This document shows, in pieces, positions 43,511-52,232 of a stretch of 64,000 nt of DNA. Both the position numbers and the translations under genes were made by a program. Numbering within the stretch: position 1 is the first letter of the stretch; the number at the start of each line of letters is the position of its first letter. The notes beneath the pieces are model-generated. The model was given only the letters and a program-made list of their open reading frames with translations. It was not told the origin of the DNA and did not search any database. Location of the stretch: positions 18,048 to 82,047 of the forward strand of contig JAJDUM010000118.1 of NCBI GenBank assembly GCA_022826645.1. Reading direction: 5' to 3'. The DNA comes from Candidatus Poribacteria bacterium. GTDB lineage: Bacteria > Poribacteria > WGA-4E > PCPOR2b.

Positions 43511-44992
43511 TCATAGGCGTGCTACCCAGCGGCGTAATTGTAACTCTAAATCGTCCGCAACTTCCTCATAGTCTGATGCCACATCATGCTGGTCGTACGG
43601 ATCTGCCCCTCGATCATACAGTTCGGCGGTTGCCTCCCCTTCCAACGGGACGTGCAACCGCCACGCCGTATCCTGAATTGACCATGAACGACCGTGATGC
43701 CCTGTGTAGGCGTAGTCGCGAACACGGTCTGTCTCACCGCGAATCAACGGCACGAGACTATGGCCGTGCAGGGTAACCGTCTCTGTCCCAAGTTGCATGT
43801 CTTGTGGGAAGAGTTGCTCGGTTGGGCGCGGTCCCGTGCGAGACAAGGTCAGGTTTGTGCCGACATCCAGCATGTCTAAGATGGTGGGAAATAGATCGGT
43901 CGGCTGAACAAGTGCGTCAATCACACCGTCATTGGATCGATCTATCGAGTCCGGGGGACGAAATACCATCGGGATCCTCACCAACTCTTCGTAGTTCCAC
44001 GGCCTCGCCTTACGGATAATTCCATGCTCCCCGAACGGTTCGCCGTGATCACTTAGCCAGACGATCAGTGTATTTTCGAGCAGACCCAAATCTCGCACAT
44101 AGTCCACCAATACCCCCGCCCATTTGTCGGTAAAGGTGACCTCCCCTGCGTAGAGCGAGCGGACACGGACGATTTCATCAGGCGTGAGATAGTCGTGTTC
44201 ACTCTGGGCTTGCGGTTTCCCGGTCGAGGGGCTGCCGATCTTCGTACAGGTACCTGCCACCGGATCGATGATGTCTTGTCCGGAATAGTCGGCGGCTTTG
44301 TACATAGACCAGAACGGTTCGGGCGGATCCCACGGTTCGTGTGGGTCGAAGTAATCCACCCAGAGGAAGAGCTTATCGTTTTTGCCTTGTTGGTTCACCA
44401 TATCGTCGAGCCAACGGATCGCTTCATGGGTCACACGCGGGGCAAAAAAGTCCTCCTCGGTCTGGAATGTGGAACGGTTCTTCATGTACTGCTCGAATCG
44501 GGGTACCCAGAGCGCATCGGTATCGTCTCCCCGTAGACGATGCCAGATATCCGTGTCAACCGCGCGGTCGTCGATAACCCACGGGTCATATTCCTGTCCG
44601 CGCACAAAGACGGTTGTATCGAAACCGCGCCCGATGTTATAGACCGGTTTGTGCCCGTGGTATACATCGGTAACTAAGGCACTTGTGTATCCGTGACTCC
44701 AAAGGACTTCAGCGAGCAGATAATCCGATTCCTGAAAAGGCTGCCAAGGTTTGAACGGAAAGCCGACACGTCCCGTCCACCATGTGGTGCGGGTCGGTAT
44801 CGTGGGCAGGCTCTCGGTATAGCAGTGCGAAAAGAGTACGCCTTCCGCCGCAAGTCGGTCGAGATTAGGGGTGGTTGTCTTCTTTATCCCTTCAGCCGTA
44901 TCATATTGAACCGCATTGATACCCCCCACGCCATCGTAGCAACCGCAGTGATCTGCGCGTAACGAATCGTTGACAATGCAAATGACGTTCAT
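43511..44992 (-). CDS. Sulfatase-like hydrolase with Thr at the nucleophile position
   Basis: A 493-residue alkaline-phosphatase-superfamily hydrolase. The start MNVICIVNDSLRADHCGCY gives the metal Asp near residue 9. LPTIPTRTTWWTGR (about 62-75) aligns with the sulfatase box C/S-x-P-x-R-x4-TG, but Thr64 stands where formylglycine would be made from Cys or Ser. Further ligands occur in WVDYFDPHEPWDPP (about 218) and WLSDHGEPFGEHG (about 320). No signal peptide is present. Sulfatase, phosphonate or phosphate diester hydrolysis are possible. Between two enolase-type genes, it may trim substituents from sugar acids. Confidence 0.85.
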   Translation of the reverse strand: MNVICIVNDSLRADHCGCYDGVGGINAVQYDTAEGIKKTTTPNLDRLAAEGVLFSHCYTESLPTIPTRTTWWTGRVGFPFKPWQPFQESDYLLAEVLWSHGYTSALVTDVYHGHKPVYNIGRGFDTTVFVRGQEYDPWVIDDRAVDTDIWHRLRGDDTDALWVPRFEQYMKNRSTFQTEEDFFAPRVTHEAIRWLDDMVNQQGKNDKLFLWVDYFDPHEPWDPPEPFWSMYKAADYSGQDIIDPVAGTCTKIGSPSTGKPQAQSEHDYLTPDEIVRVRSLYAGEVTFTDKWAGVLVDYVRDLGLLENTLIVWLSDHGEPFGEHGIIRKARPWNYEELVRIPMVFRPPDSIDRSNDGVIDALVQPTDLFPTILDMLDVGTNLTLSRTGPRPTEQLFPQDMQLGTETVTLHGHSLVPLIRGETDRVRDYAYTGHHGRSWSIQDTAWRLHVPLEGEATAELYDRGADPYDQHDVASDYEEVADDLELQLRRWVARL

Positions 44993-45024
44993 GTCTGCCT
45001 CCTATACATATCCGATGATGCTGT

Positions 45025-46200
45025 CTATAGATAGGGCGGCCACTGCCAACCCCTCTTTGTGGCGAACCAAAGTTCTTCCGGGTCCGGCTTCGGTCTTGCC
45101 CGTAGCTCCCTGAGAACATCTTCGTCGTATTCGATCCCGAAGCCGGGTTTCTTCGGAGGCGAGATCTCACCGTTTTTCGGAAGAATCGGGTCTATGACAG
45201 CCGACGAACCTTTGGGAGGTGGTGCGAATCTGAAACACTCAACGAACAACCCGTTTGGGACAGCCGCTACCAGCGATGACGCGATCTCCGTGGTCGCATG
45301 GGGGCACATAGGCAAACCGTATGAATCGGCGATGGCGGCGATCTTCACCCACTCGGTGACGCCACCAGTCCGGACGATGTCTGCTTGGACGAATTGCACC
45401 GCTCCCTGCTCCATCAATTCTCTGAATTCCCACTTCGTTGCGTGAGTTTCACCGAGGGCTATCGGGATGCTTATTTCCGCGGCGAGTTTAACGTGATTGT
45501 CTAACTCATCGGGAGGCAGCGGCTCCTCAAGCCAGTAAATGTTGTACTTCTCCAGCTTCCCCGCCATTCGTATTGCCGCATTGAGGCTCCAGCCAGAGTT
45601 GACGTCCAGCGCAAGATCTACGTTGGGACCAATGGTCTCCCTCACTAGCTTGACGCGCTCCACGTCTTCGTTCGAATTTCTTCTCCCGACCTTCATCTTC
45701 ACCATCTTGAACCCTGCCTCGACGAACCCGGAATAGATCTCAACGAGTTCTTCCTCGCTGGCGAGGAGACTGACGCTGCTTCCGTACGCCGCTACCGTGT
45801 CCCTGTGGGCGCCAAGCAGTTTGTGGACAGGTTGATTGAGAATCTTGCCTTTCAGATCCCACAGGGCGATGTCTATCCCCCCAATTACCGATAGGGTCAC
45901 ACCCCTTCTACCCCACCGTACGCTGCCCCAGTACAGCTTGTCCCAAATCCGCTCGGTATCAAGCGGGTCCTCACCGACAACTAACGGCTTGAACATGTAC
46001 TCAATGAGGAGCTTGTTCAGTGATACACCTTCGGGACCGATTTGCGGTTCGCCAAGCGAAGCGAATCCTGTCACGCCTTCGTCAGTGGATATTTCCACGA
46101 GTGAACTTGCACGAGTCGCGGGGTTCACCACCGTAGCGTCGGTACTTTGCTTGACGTTGGTGTATACGGGGTCGGATAGTGTTACATCTGTGATTTTCAT
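45025..46200 (-). CDS. Enolase superfamily enzyme 4 (mandelate racemase subgroup)
   Basis: A 391-residue enzyme, starting at ATG 46200 (MKITDVTLSDPVYTN) with an AAGGAG ribosome site; an upstream extension to 46266 looks non-coding. K-x-K is in MVKMKVGRR (about residue 165), metal ligands in ALDVNSGWS (Asp near 195), YWLEEPLPPDE (Glu near 222) and ALGETHATKWEF (Glu near 248), and a catalytic His in PMCPHATTEI (about 298). All residues for abstraction from either face are present. Sugar-acid racemase or dehydratase activity is likely. Confidence 0.9.
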   Translation of the reverse strand: MKITDVTLSDPVYTNVKQSTDATVVNPATRASSLVEISTDEGVTGFASLGEPQIGPEGVSLNKLLIEYMFKPLVVGEDPLDTERIWDKLYWGSVRWGRRGVTLSVIGGIDIALWDLKGKILNQPVHKLLGAHRDTVAAYGSSVSLLASEEELVEIYSGFVEAGFKMVKMKVGRRNSNEDVERVKLVRETIGPNVDLALDVNSGWSLNAAIRMAGKLEKYNIYWLEEPLPPDELDNHVKLAAEISIPIALGETHATKWEFRELMEQGAVQFVQADIVRTGGVTEWVKIAAIADSYGLPMCPHATTEIASSLVAAVPNGLFVECFRFAPPPKGSSAVIDPILPKNGEISPPKKPGFGIEYDEDVLRELRARPKPDPEELWFATKRGWQWPPYL

Positions 46201-46268
46201 CTGATTCTCCTTCTGGTCTGGTTTCTGCGGTTGGCATCTCGTGATCCCGGACGCTGACTGAACCATTT

Positions 46269-47477
46269 CTACGCGCTTATCTTCGTCTCGTTTACCACGT
46301 ATACGCTCTGGAATATGTCTTCATCGACCTCTAATCCCAGCCCCGGTGCCTCGGCAACGGTGTACGAACCGTTCTCAAACGTAAAGTCGTCGGGCTTGTA
46401 GACGCTCGGTGCACAGCGCTCATCCTCAATGGTGATGAACGAATCGGAAGCCGCTCCCCAGATCAGGGACGCGCGGGTGCCGAATACGCCGTTATGGAAG
46501 CAGTGCGGCTGTGACCTGACACCATACCTGTCTAACTGCTCCTCGATTTCGTTCCAACGGGAGAAACCGTGTCTAACGATGTCCGGTTGGTAACCATCCA
46601 TCAAGCCATCTTCCATCATGTCCACATACACATCGCTGATTGGATCGGGATCTACTTCACCGCACACCAACAGCGCCTCCGAACCAACCTTCTCCTGGAT
46701 GTTCCTGATTGCTCGATAGTCTTCGACGCTCGGAGGAACCATCTCCTCAAGCCAGTACACGTCCGCAGGCTGCGTCTCTCGAATGAAAGTCTCCAGCAGG
46801 TCCAAGCGACCTCTGTATCCGAAATTACCGTCCGTCAATATCTTTGCGTCCGACCCAATGGCTTCCCGTACGGCATGGATAACCTCAATATCGCGCCGAG
46901 CTCCCGCCTCCGGGTTCATCCAGCGACCACACCGACCGGTCTTAATCTTGAACTGTCTCCACCCGGCGTGAAATCCCTCTCTGGCTTGCTCGGCGACCAT
47001 CGCTGCACCTTTTTCAGGGAAGTTCAGGTCGCTGAAGTAAAGGGTCGTGTCATAGGCATCTACGCGGTCACGCTTCTTGCCGCCAAGCAGGTCGACACAA
47101 GAAACATCTAATGCTCTGCCAACCAAATCGTAGGCGAGAATGCTCATCCAGCCTTGCCCCCGAAATGCCCGTTTTGCCTCCTTTGTCGGTCCCGTAACGC
47201 GTCCATCGGATACGTGCAGAAGTTCCTCCAACCGTTTGCCGAGAAAGACCGCTTCGAGCAGGTTCATAGCATCTGCCACCGATCCGTCTCTGCCGATTGC
47301 TCCGAGGTGTCCCTTGTTGATTGCTATGCCCTCAACTCCACCATCCGTCCGAGCTCGGACAAGCCACTCGATTCCTATTGATCCGTGGCCCCAGTTGTAA
47401 GCGTTCCTGGCAATTTCGTGGGGGTAGCGAGCGGGGATCGGGGTGACACTAATTTCGGTAATACGTTGCGATAGCAT
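46269..47477 (-). CDS. Enolase superfamily enzyme 5 (mandelate racemase subgroup)
   Basis: A 402-residue enzyme. K-x-K is in QFKIKTGRC (about residue 160), metal ligands in LTDGNFGYRG (Asp near 200), VYWLEEMVPPSVED (Glu near 230) and LVCGEVDPDPI (Glu near 258), and a catalytic His-like region in SQPHCFHNG (about 310). It is the first gene of the minus-strand run ending at 38654. The start MLSQRITEISVTPIPARY has a GGTGAGG-type ribosome site. Likely a dehydratase or epimerase of a sugar acid, specificity unknown. Confidence 0.88.
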   Translation of the reverse strand: MLSQRITEISVTPIPARYPHEIARNAYNWGHGSIGIEWLVRARTDGGVEGIAINKGHLGAIGRDGSVADAMNLLEAVFLGKRLEELLHVSDGRVTGPTKEAKRAFRGQGWMSILAYDLVGRALDVSCVDLLGGKKRDRVDAYDTTLYFSDLNFPEKGAAMVAEQAREGFHAGWRQFKIKTGRCGRWMNPEAGARRDIEVIHAVREAIGSDAKILTDGNFGYRGRLDLLETFIRETQPADVYWLEEMVPPSVEDYRAIRNIQEKVGSEALLVCGEVDPDPISDVYVDMMEDGLMDGYQPDIVRHGFSRWNEIEEQLDRYGVRSQPHCFHNGVFGTRASLIWGAASDSFITIEDERCAPSVYKPDDFTFENGSYTVAEAPGLGLEVDEDIFQSVYVVNETKISA

Positions 47478-47631
47478 CTTAAATACACCTCACCTTTCAT
47501 GACAAACCGGCTGCTAAACAGGTGAACACGAATTCCAACATCTTATATTGTAGAGGGAGGTGTGATTTCAGTCAACCCAAAAGCCAATGCAGACAAGAAT
47601 CCGTGCAATCGGTGTCAACCGCACTCTAGGT

Positions 47632-47660
47632 TTGACACAGTTCTTTGTGTTCAGTATAAT
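47632..47660 (+). promoter_or_regulatory. Consensus sigma-70 promoter for the 1392-residue surface protein gene
   Basis: TTGACA (47632-47637) and TATAAT (47655-47660) are both exact consensus with a 17-base spacer. The ATG follows about 107 bases downstream, with AGGAGAC as ribosome site. It is the best promoter match in the window and predicts strong expression. Confidence 0.85.
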
Positions 47661-47766
47661 AATTCAAGTTGTCACAAAGTAGTAGGCATACTCCGCCCCG
47701 ATAAATCGGGATTCAAGGTCATATGCCGTAACCTCTGCAAATTAGCATATCAGGAGACATTTTTTT

Positions 47767-50700
47767 ATGTTTAAGTGTTACTTAATGACTGGTAAGCGGC
47801 ATCATTTCATCACATTAATCGGTCTATTAATTCTCATCTTTGGTTTTCAAGATGTACATTCCCAACAACAGATTGCCCAAGATGCTTATGCTATCTTTCA
47901 ACAGAGTTGTCTCATCTGCCACGGTCCTGATGGTGCTTATAAAGAGACACTCTTAATGGAACACAACGCACTCATCGAAAAGGGTTCGGTTGTGCCGGGA
48001 AACCCTGATGCCTCCGAACTGTATAACCGATTACTGACCACTGACGCAGCCAAACGGATGCCTCTCGGACAACCCCAACTACCTGTCCAAGCGATTGACA
48101 CCATCCGTAACTGGATATTAGCCGGTGCTCCCGATTGGGCAGCAGCCCCTACGACCGATGGCGATTTCATCTCTCCTGTTGAAATACTCAATGCCATTGA
48201 GACTCACGTTATGTCCCTTGCGCCCTTTGATCGTGCCTTTGCCCGATACTTTACAATGACACATCTCTATAACGCGGGTGAGACGGCGGAGGTCCTCAAA
48301 GCCTATCGTAACGGACTATCCAAATTGGTCAACAGTCTATCGTGGGGCGGTACGGTCACCAACCCACAACCCATCGATCCACAAGAAACCATATTCTACA
48401 TTGACCTACGACACTATGAGTGGGACGTCAATAACGCTTGGACGCAGATAGAAGCGGCATATCCCTATCACATTGGGTTTGATGCACCGACACAGAGTGC
48501 ACTAAAGGAACAACTGAGGCGATTACAGACGGAGACGACGAGCGAGATACCATCGGTTCATGTTGATTGGTTCGTGGCAACGGCCTCCACCCCACCGCTG
48601 TACCACGATTTGTTATCTCTGCCATTGACGGATAGAGAGTTAGAGACCCGATTGGGTGTTGATGTGGGTCGCAATCTCCGTGATGCGCCGGGAGTGCGTG
48701 TCTGGCGGGCGGGTTTCAACAACTCCGGTGTCTCCAATCACAACCGGGTGGTGGAGCGACACGCCTTTCGAGATGGTGCGTATTGGAAGAGTTACGACTT
48801 TGCTGGCAGTGTTGGGACGCAGAACATCTTTAACCACCCCCTCGCTTTCACCCATGATGGCGGAGAGGTTATCTTCAATCTGCCTAACGGATTACAAGGC
48901 TACTACTTGGTCAATGCGTCGGGTTCCCGGTTGGACGCTGCACCGATAGACATTGTCTCCAACCCCGCAGCGAGTGACCCGACGGTGCGGAATGGGTTAT
49001 CCTGTTTCGGTTGCCACACGGAAGGTATGAAGACGTTTGAGGATCAGGTGCGTTCTGTGATAGAGAGTAATACCAACCCGGCTTATGACAAAGCGCAGGC
49101 GTTGCGGCTCTATGTCGAGCAGGCAGAGATGGATGTGCTTTTACAGGAGGATATGGAGAGGTACAAGGTGGCATTGGCAGCGACGGGCGGTGCGGTTGAC
49201 GACATTGAGCCGATTGCGCGTTTCCATGAGGCGTTTCAGGGCGATGTGGACGCTGCGTACGCTGCTGCGGTGGTTGGGTTAGAAACGGAAGTATTTTTGG
49301 AAAAGATACGTGAGAATGTGGGGCTGCAGAACGCAGGCTTGCTGGTGTTAGACAGTGCAAATGGGAGTATGAAACTGGACGCATGGAGGTCTAATTTCAA
49401 TGGGATGATTTACGCTTTGGACTTCCCAGAGGTGGAGGTTGACAGTCCGTCGCAGCCGGAGGTGTTACCGGGGGCGGTTGTTCATATCCCTGATCCCAAC
49501 CTCCATGCTGCGATTGCAGAGGAACTGGGCAAAAGTCCCAATGCTCCGATTACTGTGGAGGAGATGGAAAGATTGAGAAAACTTGATGCACGGAATAGGG
49601 GTATCCAGGATTTGACTGGACTTCAGTTTGCAATCAATCTGAACGAGTTAAATCTCAGGGTCAATCAGGTATCTGACTTCTCACCGATAGCAGGATTAAT
49701 AGAACTGCACGAGCTATGGATTAGCGATAACCTCGTATTCGATCTCTCACCGATAGCAGGATTAATCAATCTACGTCATATCAGCTTTAGCAACAACCCT
49801 ATATCGGATATATCGCCCCTAAGAGACCTAATCAATTTGGAAAGGTTATGGTTTGGCAAGACCTCTGTATCCGACCTCTCACCACTGGCAGACTTAATCA
49901 ATTTGAAGGAGTTATGGTTTGGTGGTAAAATCACAAATCTATCCGACCTTGAGCCCCTTACGGGATTGATTAACCTAGAACGTATTCACGGGTGGGGCAA
50001 CCCCATATCTGATTTATCACCCCTTGTAGGGTTAACAAAATTGCGGCATATATATCTTCCTATTGGGAAAATATCGGATCTAACACCTTTGGCGAACTTA
50101 ACGGGACTACAGGAACTTTATCTTTCCAGCAACGAAATATCGGATATATCGCCTCTCGCGGGATTAAATAGGTTAAAGCGTCTAGATCTTGAAGAGAACA
50201 ACATATCGAACGCAACGCCGCTTGCGGGGTTAACAAACTTGAAATGGCTAGATCTTGGAAGAAACCAAATATCGGACGTATCACCCATTCTGCGCTTAAC
50301 AAACTTAACATGGTTAAATGTCGGTAGAAACCAGATTTCTGACCTTGCGCCCTTGGAGGCATTACGCGAGAAGATAACGGTTATTTGGGCGGGGAATCCG
50401 GGGATTCCAAAAGGAGGCCCGAAGATAGAGGGACCGTGGCTATGGGCATTGTTACCGGTAGACTGGGATAACAGGACAGATCTACTGTCGAAAGCAACTG
50501 GGGGTGCGGTGACAGAGGTAGGGGTTGCAATCCGTGGAGCAATAGAGGGAGATTCCGTCGGGGATACCGTGTGGACATCCCACAGACTCCCATCCACGGG
50601 AAACAATAACATTGAAGATATGCTAAAACTTTCCAGCCCTAACAGCGTCATCTACGGCAGTGTGTCGTTGTATTCGCCACGGGAACAAGACACAACGATG

Positions 50701-51945
50701 TATGTCGGCAACAATAACGGGCTAAAAGTTTGGCTAAACGGAGTTGTGATTTACGAAGTGTTTGGGCACTTTGGGCGGGTCGGGGATTACAATGATTTTT
50801 CCTCGGTCACATTGCAGCAGGGGAGAAATGTTCTATTAGTTGCGGTTGTCATGGGTTATGGGACTAGTGCCTTTTTTGGATTTGAAGCAGGCACCGAATA
50901 TACAATTGCAAACCCCGGTGTCAGCTACACTTTTTCCCAGACGCCAATTCATACGGGCGACACCTTTACCCTCGACATCGGCGCAAAAGATGTCTACGAC
51001 TTGGCGGGGTGGCAGTTTGATATCGCCTTTGACCCTACTGCGCTTGAAGCTATTGATGTAAGCGAAGGCAATTTCCTAAAAACAGGCAGCACAACCCTCT
51101 TTCAGAGTGGAACTATTGATAACGCAGCAGGGAAAATTACAGGACTCAGCGCTATACGACTATCTACTCAAGGTGTGAGTGGCACGGGTACTTTGCTTCA
51201 GGTGAAGTTCAAGGCAAAATCCGTCGGTGAAACAGAGTTAGCATTGCAGAACTTTCAATTCGGCTCCACCACAGGAGTAGCTATCTCCGCAGGACCACAT
51301 CAAATCCGTATCACTGTGGGCGCACAACTTGCCACAGGGGATGTCAATCGAGACGGTGTGGTTAGCATTTTGGATCTCATTCTTATCGCACAGCAGTTGG
51401 GTAGACGGGTGGCAGCAGGCTCGCCGGTGGATCTCAATGGCGATGGTGTCGTCAGTATCCTCGACCTCATCCTCACGGCACGAAGTCTCGGCAACACCAC
51501 AGCGTCCGCCGCACCATCGGCGGGGACAGAAAGCGTAGATGCTGCGATGATAGAGGCATGGATAGCACAAGCACGGTTGGAAGATGACGGTTCGCTCGCC
51601 TTCAAGCAAGGTATCGAAATTCTTGAAAAACTACTAGCCTCATTGATTCCTAAAGAAACCGCACTGCTCCATAACTATCCGAATCCATTTAACCCAGAGA
51701 CGTGGATACCGTATCAGCTAGCAGAGTCGGCAGCGGTGACGTTGGCGATTTATGATATGAACGGGGAGATGGTTCGACGATTGGCGGTGGGATATCAGGC
51801 AGCGGGTATGTATCGGAGTCGGAGTCGTGCAGCCTATTGGGACGGCCGTAACCAGCTTGGTGAATCTGTCGCCAGCGGCCTCTATTTCTATACCCTAACA
51901 GCAGGGGAATTCACAGCGACGCGGCGGCTGTTGATATTGAAGTAA
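47767..51945 (+). CDS. Multidomain secreted protein: cytochrome c, leucine-rich repeats, cohesin, dockerin, sorting tail
   Basis: A 1392-residue exported protein. A signal segment covers about residues 10-33. A planctomycete-type cytochrome domain has heme motif CLICH at 48-52, and a second CxxCH (CFGCH) lies near residue 416. About eleven internalin-type leucine-rich repeats (LxxLxxLxLxxNxISDxSPL) run from about 600 to 870. A PA14/jelly-roll-like part is near 930-1045, a cohesin-like domain at about 1050-1185, and a dockerin with two GDVNRDGVVSILDL / DLNGDGVVSILDL loops at about 1190-1243. NYPNPFNPETWIPYQL (about 1302) begins a FlgD-like sorting tail. It suggests a surface redox or adhesion protein assembled through cohesin-dockerin contacts. 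Confidence 0.9.
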   Translation: MFKCYLMTGKRHHFITLIGLLILIFGFQDVHSQQQIAQDAYAIFQQSCLICHGPDGAYKETLLMEHNALIEKGSVVPGNPDASELYNRLLTTDAAKRMPLGQPQLPVQAIDTIRNWILAGAPDWAAAPTTDGDFISPVEILNAIETHVMSLAPFDRAFARYFTMTHLYNAGETAEVLKAYRNGLSKLVNSLSWGGTVTNPQPIDPQETIFYIDLRHYEWDVNNAWTQIEAAYPYHIGFDAPTQSALKEQLRRLQTETTSEIPSVHVDWFVATASTPPLYHDLLSLPLTDRELETRLGVDVGRNLRDAPGVRVWRAGFNNSGVSNHNRVVERHAFRDGAYWKSYDFAGSVGTQNIFNHPLAFTHDGGEVIFNLPNGLQGYYLVNASGSRLDAAPIDIVSNPAASDPTVRNGLSCFGCHTEGMKTFEDQVRSVIESNTNPAYDKAQALRLYVEQAEMDVLLQEDMERYKVALAATGGAVDDIEPIARFHEAFQGDVDAAYAAAVVGLETEVFLEKIRENVGLQNAGLLVLDSANGSMKLDAWRSNFNGMIYALDFPEVEVDSPSQPEVLPGAVVHIPDPNLHAAIAEELGKSPNAPITVEEMERLRKLDARNRGIQDLTGLQFAINLNELNLRVNQVSDFSPIAGLIELHELWISDNLVFDLSPIAGLINLRHISFSNNPISDISPLRDLINLERLWFGKTSVSDLSPLADLINLKELWFGGKITNLSDLEPLTGLINLERIHGWGNPISDLSPLVGLTKLRHIYLPIGKISDLTPLANLTGLQELYLSSNEISDISPLAGLNRLKRLDLEENNISNATPLAGLTNLKWLDLGRNQISDVSPILRLTNLTWLNVGRNQISDLAPLEALREKITVIWAGNPGIPKGGPKIEGPWLWALLPVDWDNRTDLLSKATGGAVTEVGVAIRGAIEGDSVGDTVWTSHRLPSTGNNNIEDMLKLSSPNSVIYGSVSLYSPREQDTTMYVGNNNGLKVWLNGVVIYEVFGHFGRVGDYNDFSSVTLQQGRNVLLVAVVMGYGTSAFFGFEAGTEYTIANPGVSYTFSQTPIHTGDTFTLDIGAKDVYDLAGWQFDIAFDPTALEAIDVSEGNFLKTGSTTLFQSGTIDNAAGKITGLSAIRLSTQGVSGTGTLLQVKFKAKSVGETELALQNFQFGSTTGVAISAGPHQIRITVGAQLATGDVNRDGVVSILDLILIAQQLGRRVAAGSPVDLNGDGVVSILDLILTARSLGNTTASAAPSAGTESVDAAMIEAWIAQARLEDDGSLAFKQGIEILEKLLASLIPKETALLHNYPNPFNPETWIPYQLAESAAVTLAIYDMNGEMVRRLAVGYQAAGMYRSRSRAAYWDGRNQLGESVASGLYFYTLTAGEFTATRRLLILK

Positions 51946-52232
51946 AAGTTACCCCATTTTGGGCGTATGGGATAATATTCAACTCAAGCTGTTGCTTGCC
52001 TGATAATACTCCACACATGTCGCCCCTCTGGGGCTTGAGTTGTGGGAATATACTCTTTTCTATATACATGTCGCTCCTCTGGGGCTAAAATACTTGAAGA
52101 ATTCCCAGACTATACACATTGTATTCCTTCGAGATCTTATCAGGGCGGAGCGTAATGTATACCGTTCATTAATTCAATAAACCAATGAACTCATGAACAA
52201 ATGAACTACCTGCGGAAGGAGGGCAAGCCAGA
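51946..52232. repeat. Intergenic region with ATGTCGCCCCTCTGGGGC repeats
   Basis: Two copies of ACATGTCGCCCCTCTGGGGC (52014 onward and, with one change, 52065 onward) lie between the surface-protein gene and the TrpD-like gene. A third is at 38271. TTCATTAATTCAATAAACCAATGAAC-like words at 52161-52207 belong to the family at 43-67 and 39797-39811. No gene is seen. Confidence 0.6.

Noticed and set aside
48911..50651. Long minus-strand frames under the surface-protein gene
   Set aside because: They are frame shadows of the leucine-rich repeats and cytochrome region, with biased composition.
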